Shown here: positions 13,001 to 28,000 of the stretch, one piece after another
Position numbering within the stretch: the first letter of the stretch is position 1
How the letters are laid out: each line of letters starts with the position of its first letter
NCBI RefSeq assembly: GCF_003945595.2
Contig: NW_024104421.1
Span: 8,990,001 to 9,054,000 of the forward strand
Direction: 5' to 3'
DNA from: Pipra filicauda
Lineage: Eukaryota > Chordata > Aves > Passeriformes > Pipridae
DNA length: 64,000 nt
Program-made: the position numbers and the translations under genes
Notes under the pieces: model-generated
What the model saw: the letters and a program-made list of their open reading frames with translations, nothing else
Database searches by the model: none
Told to the model about the DNA's origin: nothing

Positions 13001-16000
13001 TTGAGGAAATTAAACAGTACTGAAATAGGCCAATTCTGTAAAGCCAAGTAACAACCATTTCTGTAATTGCTATTTCTAGCTATTGATTATAACTTATAGT
13101 AGCTGACTGACATGTGTTGCTATGGTTTCTTGAAAGCTACATACACTAATTGATGTAATCAAATACAGAGAGAAATAGAATTTTATCTTTTCAAGACTGT
13201 GTTTAAAAGCAGTTAACTGATTAGATAAATGCAGTTCACTGCTTGTCTTGTCCTTCAGAATATAGTCAGAGTATGCAGTGTTGCTGTGTATTAGTAAATA
13301 AGAAAGCCTATAGTTTTTTAAAAACTACTACTGTGTACTGAGCCCTCAATTTCTCTGTGGAATTCCTAGTACCTTTAAAGAAAAATATAGCAAACTTGCA
13401 ATTCTTAGTCCCATAGTGGCTATGGATTTCTCCATCTGTACTGCTGACTGTTGCATTGAGCACTTCCAGATGTGGATTATTATTTTCTTTAAGGAATTCT
13501 TTATTCTTGTAGAAAATCATGAGGAATTCACCCTGTTTCAAACAACAGGAAATAGTGCCAAAGTACCGCTGTTGTCAAATCTTGATGGAAATCTCACTTT
13601 TAACCAACTGCTTTAGCAGATTCTGTTGGTCAGAGGGATTGGGCTTCACCAGAATGTTTTTGTGTACCAGAAAATGGTGTGTTAAGTTGCACTGCAGTTT
13701 CATCATGGATTTGTATATTTTTCTGTGTAACTTGCTCATCAGTGTGTACTTGTACCTGGTAGTGATCTAAACTCTACTAATTCCTTGGGATAAGAAAAAC
13801 TTTCCCATGGAGGAGAGGTTTGCCATGTTTAGTGCAAAAGGGAAGGAGGGAGTTCTCACACCTTGTGCTGATGTGGGTTGCTTTTGGAGGTGAGATATTG
13901 GTCTGACTTCTTGACCTTTCCTGTTTTATGTTCCTTCTTATTTACTTTCAGCCAAAATTGCATTCCATAAATCATGGCACTGCATATTGTGGCAGAGATA
14001 CTGTAAAGGTCTTACTAGTTCTTCTGGATGAAGAATCTGTCCATCCTCCTACCCAGAACAAAGCGGATCTGTTATACGACAATGAAAGCTTAAATTTGTT
14101 TGGAATCACCTCTGTTTTGACACTCTTCAGGTCAGTATTAAAAGGTTTTTTGGATTTGTGTTGTGCTTGTTTGTTTGGGTTTTTTTTAAAGATCTAATAC
14201 TGAGTGTCTAACAAAGCGTTGATGTTACTTACACAAGGCAAATGACCAAAGTGCAGTCTGCTGTGAGATTAGGTGTAAAGGAAAAGCATTTTTAGAACAG
14301 TCTTGAGTTTTCAGAAGTATTCTGCCTCCTAACTTGTATATTCTGTAACTTCAGGATACTATTGTAACGTGGACTTTGAGTACATTTCTGGGCTGCACAA
14401 ACCCCATGAAGATAATCCTTTGCAGCACATTCCAAATACTCATCTCTTTAGTTTGAACATCTAGGTTCAAGTATGGGCTGTCCAGTGACAGATTAATATT
14501 TAATTTCAAGATGCCTAAATTGGAAGATGGAAGATCTTAAAAGTTGAAGAATTGAAGAGTTCCGCTAGATTTATTGTTCAACCTCTTTTATGAAACGGAA
14601 GGAGCAAGCACATTCTAATAAAACTTTAAAAGAAATTTTTGCTATTAAGAATTCTAAACAAACCTATAATCATTTTAATATAAAAGTTTGTAACAACACA
14701 CTATGGAATATTTCTTTCACTTCTCAAATACCTCTGGATAGCTGTAGCTATATGTTCTTATTTCATTATGTAACAAGCTTGAAATAACCCTGATTTCAGT
14801 TTTTTATTTTTCCATTGCTTCAGATTCAGGTTAATGCTCTATGTGAATAGAATCAAGGCCCACATGAATTCTTCTGAAACAAACACTGCTATTCAGAGCT
14901 AGAAACTTGACTCTTTTTTTTTTTTTTTTTTTTTTAAAGCAACTCTCCAAATTAAAATAGACTTTATATCATTTATTTCTGAAGAAGATTGCCCACTGAG
15001 TTCTTTGGTTTCACTCACCTCACTTAATTTTTCAGCTGAACTAATTTTCTTGAATATTCTCCAAAAGGATAAGACATTTGTTTGACTTCAAATCTTCTTG
15101 GTGTAGATGCAAGCAGGTACTGCTATCTGGGAATTTATATAATAATCTAGACAATTCTTGTGTTTTCCTTAGTAATTCCTATTGGTCAGTTTGGTTTAGA
15201 TTTTACGTTCCAATATATAACTTTTTAAATATTTATCTATGTGTTTCCATATACAAATTGGATTTAGGATTAATTTGCTCTAAGAATTGAAATTATGATC
15301 CTAAATAATTATTTTAGGAATAAAAAATGAAACTTACAAACAACACCTATTGGCAATTTTTATCAAATCTTTGTGTTCATCATCTGTCTAGCAGCTGTAA
15401 GGTTCCAATTGCTTCAATATTCCACTGGATAACATCTAAGGTGTCACTCTGATTTGTGCCAATGTGCAGGCACCCCTACAGTACACTTTTTTGTTAATGC
15501 CTATGTCTCAAGTATTTGATCAAGAGTGTTTGCAGCTTTTTTTGTCAATCTGTTACTAGTAGTAAATCTGGAACACTTTACCCCATCTGTGGAAGTATCT
15601 TTGGTAATAGACATCACCGCAGTTTTCAGATTCTTGATAGTCTGAGTTTGTGCATCAGATGGTTGGTCACTTCATATGATAGTTTTTGGTTTATGTTTTT
15701 CGATCACATAGTAGTTATTTTGAGATTTTTCAAAATGCTTTTTTTTTTGTTTCTAGAGATTTCATTACTCAAGAATCTCAGAATATATTTAATATATTGT
15801 GAGTAGTTTTGTCTGGATTCTGGTTGGAGAGAGCACTGTTACTTTTCAGGTGAAGACTAAGATTATATGAGAGCATCTTTTTTTCTCAAAACATCAGCAT
15901 TGCAGAAAGGTTTTTCTTTGTTTTACTCTTAAAAAACTTCTAGATAGATTGGGTAGATTTATCTCTCTGCACTGAAATCTTAAAAAAAGCTGCTACTGTG

Positions 16001-19000
16001 AAGCAGCTACTCTGTTGTTTAATATTTCACAGACTTTAATTAAAAATATTTTCATCATAATTTGTGAAATGCATGCTTATTTGGAAACTGAAAATATAAG
16101 CCCTGCAATACATCCCTTTGTTTTAGAACTTTCTAAACCAAGCTGAAGTTTTTCTTACTTAATCTGCCCTTTAGTATATCCTTCACATATTTTCCTTCTG
16201 CAAGCACCTCATTCCAATCTGCTGGAAAGTATTCTCCTTAGATATCATTATGGAAGTTCAAATGAAATTCTCTTGCTATTTTTTTTGTATTTTGAAGCTA
16301 TATGCAAGGTAGAAGTGTGCTATTTTTACCATAGCATTTTAAATTTTTTTTAAGCAAATATAAAAATGTAATGATTATATTGAAATCAAAGTAAGGAGAT
16401 TCTGATGTAATTAATGATATTATTTATGTTTTAGAGTTAAGTTTTACATGACCATGGATTAAATATTTTCATAACTTTTTGCAATAAAGGTTCTTTCTGT
16501 TTTTGCAAGTTCAACAGGTATTCAGCATTTGAGGCACCTTTGTGTTTGCTGCTGGTTTTTGTATCCTTCCCAACATCTTTCTGTCCTACTAATGTTAAAG
16601 CCATTAATTACTTCATGCTCATTTATTTTCTTGCTTTTTTAAAAATTTCCTTCTGTTTAAAGAATACCCATGTTGATGTGGTGTTCTAAACAAAGAATCT
16701 CTTGAAAACCCATTTCTGTGGGCACTGACAAGAAGCTAACCTATCCATGCGCTGCAGAAGCAGTGATGATTTAATCAGTTACTTGTCTGGAGGAGACATC
16801 AGTTATGAGAAAAAACAAGATGCTGAGAATTTTTTTTTCATGGGTTACAAAGAGGATTCATGAACCAGAACAATAGCATGGACATTATCATGATGAAGCT
16901 GCATCTGTTGGTAATTATTAGCAGAACCATTGCAAGGCCATGCAAAAGTTCTTCGCGATAGACAACTAGAAATAAATAAATAAAGAAGTTTTATTTATGA
17001 AAAAGTTGAATAAAATTAGCTAAATAAATAAAGAATGAATTATTGTGGAAAAACCTGTCCTTGTATGCACACTGGTCTGCCATGAGCTTACACAGGGAAC
17101 TAATTATTTACAAATGCACAGATTAGTTCTTATTTCAAGACCGAAACTCCCCCTTTATATGCATCAATAATTTTTTTGCATTATATATGCATCAAATATT
17201 TTCATTGATATAACTATTTACATACTGCACTGAAGAGGATGGAAACATTTTGTATATTTCTGTTGAAAAATCTATAAATATGAGGCAAATTATATTGAAT
17301 ATCAACCAGATGCTTTTGAAGGGGGTGTAAATAGAATGGTGACTTGGAAACTCATCACCAGCATGACATATAATAATGCTGTGACTGCAGAGCCACAATA
17401 TTTTAAACATACTGGAAAATGGTACCAGAAATTGGAGCTGTAGGTTTGGTTTCATTATACTCTCTTCAGTTGTCACAGTACATGTGGTTACTAAGGAAGG
17501 TACTTGCCTTCCTCTTCCTGAGGAACTTGGTATGGTAACAATTTTTCTTAACTAATTGCTTACATGTTCTAAATACTTCTTATCTCTTTTTAATGTAGAT
17601 CTCCGGCACAATCCAATGGATCTTCTCCAAAACCTCTTAGACAACGTATTTAGAAATCTATGAAGGAAAAAGTAATTAAGGTACTGTGTAGAAATTGCTA
17701 CGCAAATATAAGGGCACTAAAATAATAGTGGTAAAATGAAAATAACAGTGTTAAAATACTCAAATACCTGGCTGAAATGTATCCCATTGCTAAAGAAATG
17801 TCATTGTGATTACCTTGTGGTAATTGGCCCAACTCGAACAGTATTGTAATATGAATGGAAATATCTAAAACTCCAGAAGAGAAAGGCTTTAAATTTAAAA
17901 GCACTTCCTAATGAAGATTTCTTAATGGAGCTATACTGGATTAATCTTTATCTCTTCATTTACCCATCTGTGTGTTTCAGGACCATAGCAATAAAACAAG
18001 CTATTGGAAAACAGAGGTAAAACTGAACATAGGCACCTGATTTCAGTTCTGATAATACAGGCATTGTGGAAGTGTAATAATGACTTTTTCATTGCTTTTT
18101 TCTCTTTTGATGCTTTTTGTTTGTACCAATCTGAGGACATTTCCATAACATTGCTTTGTGAACAATAAAATAAAGATGTTAATGTTTGCTATTTTGTAGA
18201 TGAAATGGAACATTACAAGAATATGTTGGTATTGTGAGAGACACTATTAAAAAGAACAACTTCAATGTTTGCGAAAATTGCAGTCTTCCAGTGTACTGCA
18301 TTTTACATAGTCGTTTTTCTTCAGAATTGCCAAACTTGCATGTTGTGATTATGAAGGGAGGCAGAGCTTGTCTTCCACAGTATTTCAACAGAGAGCTAAA
18401 TAAAAGTAGCAACATAATATTTTTTACAAACTGACAGCATGTAAAAACACAAACCTAATTAGTATATAAGGGGTGTTTTAAGCCATCAGAATTAGTTCCA
18501 GAACAATGAAAAATGTCTTTCTGTCACTGGACATGAGGTAAACTTGAACACAATAGTACATATGTAAGAGGCAGAAAGACATTAAAATCAAAAGCACTAT
18601 CGGCATTTTTAGCATGCATTTTAAATATGCTCCAACTTAATTCTGAGTCTTTTTTTTGGGATTGAGGGGATGATGGGCATTTTGTACACATGTACTTATT
18701 ACAGTGAAATTTAGTTTGAAAGTCATAGGCAAATTATGAAAGATTGAAGCTAATAAAGAATCTTCTTTATATTAATTTTATATAAACAACACATTTAAAT
18801 TGCAGCTTTACTCAATAAATAGCAAAAATGTGTTATGGTGTTTGCATAAAATGTTGAAATAGATAATTTTCTTATCTAAATGGAGGTTTTGTAATCAGAT
18901 CTATGAACAGCTGTGTTCGGTATCAAAGTGCAAAAATAATTATCTGAAGTAATTACCTGTCACGTTTGAGGCATTTGCTGGAAACATGTAATGTTTTTAA

Positions 19001-22000
19001 CAGAAGCAATCAAAAATATGAGTTTAGAGACTGATTCATATTATGAAAATATTTTAACTTTTTTGGAAACAATTTTATTAATTTAAAAATAGATTAACTA
19101 CTCTAATTTCTGTGCAAATAGTAGTTCTTTCAGAGACCTCTGAATAGTTGAATGAGTTCTACTTCAGGAGCAGGAATTGCTTGCAAAAGTTCATTATGAC
19201 AGTCTGCTGTGCTGCTTTTGTGATGCCTGACTCTGATAAGGGTTCTGTGACTCCTATGATCATCGTTAATTTAATACTTGTTCTAGTCTTGCTTCACTGT
19301 GATTGATGAAATAGAAGTGCCTGTTTTGTTCTAGTTTGCTACATCTGGTTTTAGCCAATAATTTTTGAGATCTTTCAGTCAACTTCTAGAACTGAGTTTG
19401 ATGCTTACTAGATGCCTAATATAATTGAGGAAGATTATATCAAAATATAAATTACCTTTTGTCTTATGGAAACCAAAATTCAAAGAGAACAAGTGACAGG
19501 TCTAAAGTCTGTGGTTCACACTCCTAAACTTAATTTGGCATCTTAGAAGACTGTAAAGGTTACTTAGTATTATCTTTTCTAGATTAAATTAATGATGGTG
19601 AACTCTCTTCCCTGCTTTAGCAATGTGGCTGGTAACATGATCAACATGTCGAACTGAATAGCTGCTTGGGGCTATACAAGTCATATCTTAGAGCAACACT
19701 GAGGCTGCTTAACTGCCTCTAGTAATCACAATCAGTCTTCTTTATGGCTTTCTTCTATTGTATCCTGTTGTACCAGTGAGACCATGTACAGCATGGAGCT
19801 GAGGCCAAATATCTCAAGATGTTTTTCCATTTAAAAAGTGAAAATAAAATCATGCAGGTCAGAGTGTAAATATTCCTCGGTTATACCCTCAGCGTAGGGT
19901 CCTCTTACTCGAGGTAAGATGTCTGAGTGTTTCACATTATCTTTGCAATTCTCTTTTCTGTGTATTGGCCAAACATTGGCATCTAAATACACTGTATTCC
20001 TGTGAAGTATGGAATTATTCTTCTGGTATTCCTCTGCTCACCTTAGTCTTGCTTCTCCTTCCAATCAACTAAAATGGCTGTTACCAAAAAGCTAGTCACT
20101 TTTGTAACTAAAACTTGCACGGTTCTCAACCATTCATATTTGATCTCCATCCTCTCACATAAAATCCTACTTTCTTTCTTGAAATGTTGATCTTCCATTT
20201 TGTCTTTTTCTGGTTATTTCTCTCTACCTTTCTAACAATTTCTACAGTTTCTTTTGCATGTTTTCTACTCCTTCCTTTTCTTTCTTTTTATATGAAGACA
20301 TTTTTAGGTCCCTGTCTTTCTCTTAATTTCTTTTTCTGTACCTTCTTTGTGGCTGAATACATCTGAATACAAATGAAACTTCAACTATCAACAGTTCACA
20401 CACCTACAACTGACCTCGTGTCAAAACTGGCATCTTTTGTTAGTTCTATACCATCTTGTGGATACCCAGCTCTTGATCTTGAGGTGATACATCTGTCTTT
20501 CTTGGTATATTTAACACTGAAGATGGTATCGTACATGTTGTATTTCCATTCCATAACACCTCTGGGATATGTTTTTCTTTATCTATATGTCTACTCAACT
20601 GTAATTTATTAAGTACTCATTTTACTTTCTAGGATGCTGCTGTGTATTTTTCCTGGACTTGATAGTTGTGGCGTTGGCCTACTTTTCTTCACTGAGATTG
20701 CCATATGAAAAGTTGTAATCAAAGTGATTAGACACTAGATGCCATTCTACTGTTTGTATCTGTCTGTTACTTTATGTTGTGGTACATATAAACCTACTTT
20801 TTTTTAACCTCTCCAAATCCATTGATTATTTCTGATTTGCTGCTTTGAGGTATCTGTTCTTGCTTACATTCAGCCTGTGATACCAGTATTCATTGTTCAT
20901 TTGTTAATTTTTAGATGAGCCCTTTTAGCTGTCTTTTATACTGTTTCTTATGGCTGAAGGGATTTCCTGTGGTGATCTGCAGAACTCATTATACTCCTTT
21001 AAAACCTTTTTCAGTACCTTTAAATCAACCTCTCCCCAAACCTTAGCAGTGTTTTGTGTTGAGATGGATGCCCATTACAATGACTAATTTCAGTTCCTTT
21101 CTCTGTGAATCCATATATTTCTTGTCTTGGATTGTATTGTCTCTTGGTAGAAATAAATTTTGCTATGTCCTTACTGTACAGCACATAGCACAAAGAATTC
21201 CTTTTCTATGACCATAGATCTCAAGTCCTGTAGTAATATGTACCACCTTCATACACTGAGTATCAGTCTTCATTATTATTCCATGCAACCATTTTGAAAC
21301 GGGTACAGGTTGCTTGTAAAATTCAGTTTGTTATGCAGAATGCACTCATGTTAGCAATCAATTCAGAAGAGATACCAGACATTTGTTTTTTGACTAAGAG
21401 AATAGCAGTATGATGTTTCTTTTCAATATCTGTGATTCTTCAGAGGAGTTTTTTTTGCTGTATGTGTGATATAGCTTTAGTTATAAAAGATTGCCCTAAG
21501 GACCTTTTTACCATGCTGACACTGATAGGTGTTCGATGGTTAGTCTGTAATACAAATTGAGATCTCTCATTAGTAATTGTCCCACAAAAGTTTCCTTTTC
21601 CATGATATTTGAGAGAAGAAAAACACACTAGTGGTCATTAGTTTGCTTGTATGCTGAGTCCCATCAATATGTATGTGTTGAATAAAGAAATTTTGGACAA
21701 TCTAGAAAGTAAAAAGAGAAACACCTAAACTAAAAATAAATTTAAAGAAAAAGTGAGAGAGAAAATCGTTATGCCCTCTCTTTCTTTAAAAGGAACAGAT
21801 CTCTCAACTTCCGTAGAATTATGTAGAGGAATGCAGATTGATAATATTTAGACCTAGGGCTCACCATCATGTGTATGTGTTTTAGTGTTTGAAAATATGG
21901 CCAGTGGATAAAAAAACCAGATAGTTATGAACTGGAATTGCTGTTCAAAAAAAAAAATAGTCTGTGGATATTTCCATTGTGCCAAAACAAATGCCTGGCA

Positions 22001-25000
22001 ACAGTTAGTGACAAAGAAATATTTTTGTCTTTCAATCCTCATTAAATACTGGAAGAAATGCAGAAAGATCACCTAACTATAATGGCATTTATTAGGAAGA
22101 AAAGCCGGTGCTCTTACTCCTTGAGGAGAAAGAAGTCTGGGGAACAAGCGTGTTGCATTGTTTCATTTCCTCTAGCAGAAGTAGGTAAGAAAAATAATAA
22201 GAAACTCCTTTCAACATCTACCTTTGAGAGACAATGTAGTTTCAGGTTTGTTATCTATTGTTTAAGTGACACGTCTTCTGGTGAATGGTACTTCGTAGAA
22301 GGAATCTTTAGTACAGAAAGGTCTGTAGAACATCTATTGAGTTATGTCTTGTCAGCTGTCCTTACCAGTCTTTTCTGCTTTACAGAAATATGTAGAAAAC
22401 TTAATTGTACAGGGGAGAATTATTTTATCTGAAAGGGGTTCATCCAGCCTTATGTTTGCTTCTTTGAATCATACTTCTATTTATATGAAATGGGCAGGTA
22501 CCCCGTTGTCTGACTACTTATTTGGTTGATTTCACTGGGGTTATTAAAGTCCTGCTTAGTGGTGTGAGAGGGGAATGGACAGACTATTACAATAAGCTGC
22601 TTTGTTTTGGTTGAAGAGCAATTTAGGACAACAAAAATATTGCTTATTAAGATTTTCATTTTTCTTCTGTACTGCAAAATGTGAATGAAACTTTCAAGTT
22701 GTAGGTAAAATACTGTTCCTGAACTAAGGGGACTAGGTGAAACTGAGAACTTCAGGAGTTAAGAAGGGAAGGACAAAAGTTATTAGGCTGTGAGAATGCA
22801 GTATATAAGAGAGTAACAGATCTTTTTTTGTAAATTTAAGATTGTTTTGGCCTTTTGATACATTGCTTTAGAAATCCTGCTGCATTGTTAACACACTTAC
22901 CCTGAAACAGCTGCAAGGACTTTCAGTAGTTTGGCATGTTTTTTTTCTTCATGTAACCGGAGAAAACCTTTCCTATATGAGGCACGATTTCCCTCCAATT
23001 GGGAACATAACTGCAGTTTTAGTTTTAAAAAGAATTTGTGGCTTAAGAACTCTAACAAATCTTGGCATGCTTGAAGTTCATTGTAATTTTACTGTGTATA
23101 GAAATCCTTCCAACAAAAAAGCTCCACAAAACAAAAAATCTGTCTGCCTTTCTCATGTGACTTTTTCATGTCTCCATAAAATGACTTAATATCTAGGTTC
23201 ATGCTCTGCTCTTATTTTTTCATTGCTTAGTTCTCTAAGTGCTGTTACTTGAGAGAATTGTTTTGCCTGTTTGTAATTCCAGGACAAATAAACTAGGAGT
23301 TGGAAAACTGTCAACAGGAAGTTATCAAGAGTTTTCATTATGTCCGCTATAATTGTGAACAGAAAATTCATAGCAATAGAGAAGACAATCTTTCCCAGGT
23401 AGTAGTTTCATCTGTTGTAGCAAGAAATATTTATTTCCTAAGCAGACTATAATTATGGAGAACAGAGAACACTGAAGTCACTAGTAGTTTAGAGGATAGA
23501 AGAGAAGGAAAAGGTTATGTTTAGCACAGTATCTGAAGAAAGACTTGGTGTCGGTTGATAAACCACATTTATATAGAAAACACCACTTTTTTTTCTACAA
23601 GGCCCCTAAATTACTTTATTTAGGATCCATAGCTGTGAGTTTTGAATACTTTCAAAAGCCAATAATGAAGTGATTTGAGATTTATGTTCTCAAAACAGTA
23701 GCAGGTTATTTTGGGATAGCAAAAGGCTGGTACAATGTCATGCTAAAAAAAATAAAATTATACTTTTGGTACAATTAAAACCTGGGCTATTCAGGATACT
23801 TTTTATGTTTGAATAACATGATGCGTTGGTTTGGCAATGATACCATTTATTGTTTTGTTACTCTTTCCCTTGCACCCTCTTGCCTTCTTCAGCTTTCTCT
23901 TTCAACTTACCTCGAATAATTTTTTTTTTTAAAGGACAAGAGTAAGGGTGGAGAAAATAAATGTTCTTTTTATCTCTTTTTCTCATCCAAATAGTACTCC
24001 AATTGTTTGGCTAGAAAATAAAAACATGTGTTTGTTGTTACTGATGCAGGTTTTCAAATTCTATTATGCCATTCCAGTGTATAAACCCCAAATCTCAACA
24101 TTCTTAGTGACTAAATATTGGCAGTACTGTCTGTAGGCAGATGCTGGAAGGAGATCTGGAATAGATTATAATCTAACTTTCAGAAATAAATAGAGCATAC
24201 ACCATTAATATTCCATATAAAAATGAATGTTTTATATGGGCATCTCAAACAACTGAAAAATTTCTTTAGATACAGATATCAAGGTGGGAGAATGTCCTGC
24301 TTTATCTAGTCATTAGGACTCCTGATTGATCTACTTGTGCTGAAACACTGTCTTAAATTCTATTATAGTTTCTTCCAGCTGAACAGTGATAACAGTGAAC
24401 CCTTTTTTTCTTAAATGCAGCAGTATTTCTTTCTTGGTATAGGGATAACAGCAACATGCCACTTGCTTGTGAAGAGGAGAGGGGATACTAAGTCTTGAGT
24501 TCATTGCATGCCATTTGTGTGCAACTACTCAATTAGCAAACTGATCTCCCAACATTTTTCCTCTCCCAGAGCTGTGGGTCATTGGGGTGGTGCTCTTAAA
24601 GCAGTGGGTTTCAGGGAATTTAATATAAAAGAACTCTAAGAGCTTTTTCTGAAGCTTTTTATTTTATTCTAAGAGCTTTTTCAAGCTGTTGACTGCCTTC
24701 ATTATGTGTGCTTCAATCAAGTTTTAGGTTGATCTTTCTTCTTAAAAACATTCCAATGAAGCTCTATTTCCTAATTCAATGTTAGACTTGTGCCTCTTTA
24801 TGCTGCCTTCAGGCTGTTAAAATTTGCCTATTGCTACCTCACCCAATGTCATAGAGTTCTTTTTATTACTGAATATACATTCCTACACTGGTTAGAAAGC
24901 TCGATTCCTTCAAGAAATTGTGTTTTACACTCTTTATATATACCCTCTAGATTAGCATTAGCATCAACAGTCTGATTTTGTAGAGCTTTGTGTACTGTTT

Positions 25001-28000
25001 GCACGTGACTACATGGTATGTGATGCAATACATTTTTAAAGGTTCAGTGAAGTTGAGACACAGATGGATTTTTCAGGATTTCAACTTGACTTCTGTCTTT
25101 TGACTCCACATATTCTATCCTTGCAAACTTAATCAGTGAAGTGTCAGATGGGAGTGGTAAAAAGAAACCCTGATGTTCATAAAAAAAATAACTGGATTTA
25201 TTGTTAGTTGTAGGCTTGCTTGCTCATGTTTGGTGTTCTTTGTGCTGTATTTATTATAGATTCATCAACTTAGCACAAATTGTAGCTTACTTGTCTCTTG
25301 CAATGTGAATATGCAGTAGAAATATGTGCAAGTTATTGTTGCATAATTTTTTATGTGTGTCAGTTGCTGAACACTAATTGAAAATTGAGGAATTTTTAAA
25401 GGATTAAGATGAAGTTTTTCAGAAACATATCAAATACAGGAAAATATTTTTCACTTATATTACAGTTACCTTAAGCTTAAAGGAAACATAAGCCCTTTGT
25501 AGTCTTAATATTGTAATTGTACAATAGGATGTTGATTAAGTTTAGACTAGACAGCTGCTCTATCCTTCTAAACACTTTCTGAAAAGAGTATAAAGTTAAT
25601 GATATATACAGTCTACAGCTTCCTCACAAGGGGCACCGATTTCTTCTCTCTGGCAACCAGCAATAAGACCTGAGGGATTGGCATGGAGCTTTTTGGGGGG
25701 GTTAGGTTGGATATTAGGAAAAAGTTCTTTACCTGGATGCTGGTTGGGCACTGGAACAGCTCCCCAGGAAAGTGGTCACAGCACCAAGCTCAATAGAGTT
25801 CCAGAAGCGTTTGGACAATGCTCTCTGGCACGTGGTGTGATTCTTGGGGCTGTCCTGTGCAGGTCCAGGGATTGGACTCAGTGATCCTTGTGAGTCCTTT
25901 CCAACTCAGGATATTCAATGATTCTACTTAAAAAGTCAGTGAGCTGAGGCATAATCTTGAAGCATACAAAACCTTGTAAATGTATGAACTATGTATATGG
26001 TCTTATTTTTTGGTAAATGTTTTAAGTACAGAGCAGATTAACACTTCAAAAAGATTTGAATTGTTGAGAGTCAGGCTAGCTGGTTCACCCTGTTAAATCT
26101 GCTTTTCTTTCCCAACCTGTTGTCTGGCACAGATAAATTGCAGGTTTGGGAGTGATGGACAACTGGGAAAATTGAGACTTTTTAAGTCTTGAAGGGAATA
26201 CTGAGCTTTAAAGTAAAAGTACATATGTAGAGACATATTAAACTAGAAAGATCAACTATGTTTCTGTAAATGAATGGAATATTTTTTTCAAATAGACTAG
26301 GTATGTTCAGCCGGCCAACAGCAGTATCATGAAGAGATAATTAAGTTGCATTTCAATGATAAGCTTGGGTCTATTAGCTTATATGCATGAAAGCAGTATC
26401 TGATGAAAGTGGCATAAATTGTGACTGAATTTTGGGGATGAAGTCCTCTGTGAAAGGAGGCTTCTGGGATCACTATTTTCTTTCCTTCTGTCTAAATCTG
26501 AGAATTTGAGTTGGAAGAAAATTTTATCTCTAAGGGTCAAATCCGAACTGTAAGTTTTAATCATGCTTATCCTAAGAAGAAAAGTAGACTTGCATAATGC
26601 AATCTTTTTAATCAGAAAAGTGGCTATAAACCTCTTATTCAACAAATTACTCCTACTATATAGTTATATAGCAACATTTCTTCTGTAGCAGTGTTTCTTG
26701 CTTGTTCTTTTTCTTGATGTTTGAACAGTAGCACCTGTTCAGCTCAAATTTATTTGAATTCACCTGTGCTGTTGTAATAGAATTATTAGCTAAAAATCCA
26801 GATTTACTGTAATTAAATATATGTGCTATATGTTTCAACATAATTTGTATAATCTAGTACACCTTCAAATTGAAGTGAGGGCAGATTTTGTCTTTCAGAA
26901 TCTGTAGCATTTATGATCAGTTGTATAGAAAGTACCACACTTGACCTGAAATTCTAAGCTGATATGAAGCTGCGACTTAAGTGTAAACTGAGAAAATTCG
27001 ACCTGCAACCACTAATTCCATTATATATGGATATACTGAAAAAAATTATTTAATTTTTTGTATTTGAACCAAATATTTGATTTATCTGTGCTATGAGACT
27101 AGGTTCCCTGCTTCTGAGACTAGGAGGTGGAAATGAGCGTGCAGAATCAAGTACAGAAGGGTTCTTCAATACTGTAGATTTCTGGCAACTTAAGCTATTA
27201 TGGGTATGTTCTGGCAAACGTGGAGTTAGACATTGGCATTCAGTGTTGAAATGGCTTTATTTTGTGAGTAAATGGGAATCTGAAATAATACTTTATATTC
27301 CACTTCTAGGTATAAGTATAGTGAGGCTTAGTTTATATTATCTATCATTCCTTTTCTGTGTTGCTTTCCTCTATGTACAGATTGGTTAAGTGGAGAGACT
27401 CATCCTGTATTTGGCATTTGTGAACTGACATCTCAGTGTACTATACGAGTGTAAAAGTTGACTGGAGTAGCTATGACACTCAAAGCAGTAGCGTCTGCAG
27501 CCTGTCAAAAGAAGGGGCTAACTTAAGGCAGAAAGCCTTAAGTTGAAGCTCTAGCAGTTAATGTGTAACTTTCTGTAAAAGCTGAAAAAAAGATTTTTTT
27601 AAATTATTCTAGGACTTTTAATAGCATAATATGAGTATGCTTGAAAGCCCTTAACTTTGTAAATGAACACTTAATTTTTTTTTTTAATGAGCATACTCTT
27701 TTTTGTAGTATTTTATGTGAAAAGAATGGGAAGGCTTGTTTTACTGATCTTGCAGGTGTTGTTTTTTACTTTTGTAAATACTTAAAGCTAATAGCAGATT
27801 GCTATTTGCAGATGAAGCAATCTTCAATTAAATCCCAGTTTGCATGTACATATAAAAATGATTTGAGTGAAATGGGTCATCAGCATTCTCTTGAAATTCC
27901 AACCTGCAAACATCCTGCACCAAAGCAACACTTGAAAGCTGGATATGGGACAGGTAAGCTGTGGTAGGATTGAATAAGAAAATGTGATAGCTAATATTTG

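Larger units (their letters stand above)
10597..13951 (+). other. PARPBP intron with ERV remnant
   Basis: AT-rich intron. A truncated ERV LTR and primer-binding-site region lies at about 11290-11770. Nothing else was recognised, and the short open frames near 13300-13770 look like chance. Confidence 0.8.
14131..17598 (+). other. PARPBP intron, 3.5 kb
   Basis: AT-rich. It holds a T run at 14914-14935 and an AAAT-rich stretch near 16968-17035. No exon or recognisable transposon was seen. Confidence 0.75.

Noticed and set aside
16690..16860. Short frame reading [18 protein letters not shown] near an AAAT-rich stretch
   Set aside because: Too short, with stops on both sides and no recognised homologue; treated as intron.
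22058..22432. 124-codon + strand frame in a PARPBP intron
   Set aside because: No family resemblance, no flanking splice or promoter evidence, and the composition follows the intron.
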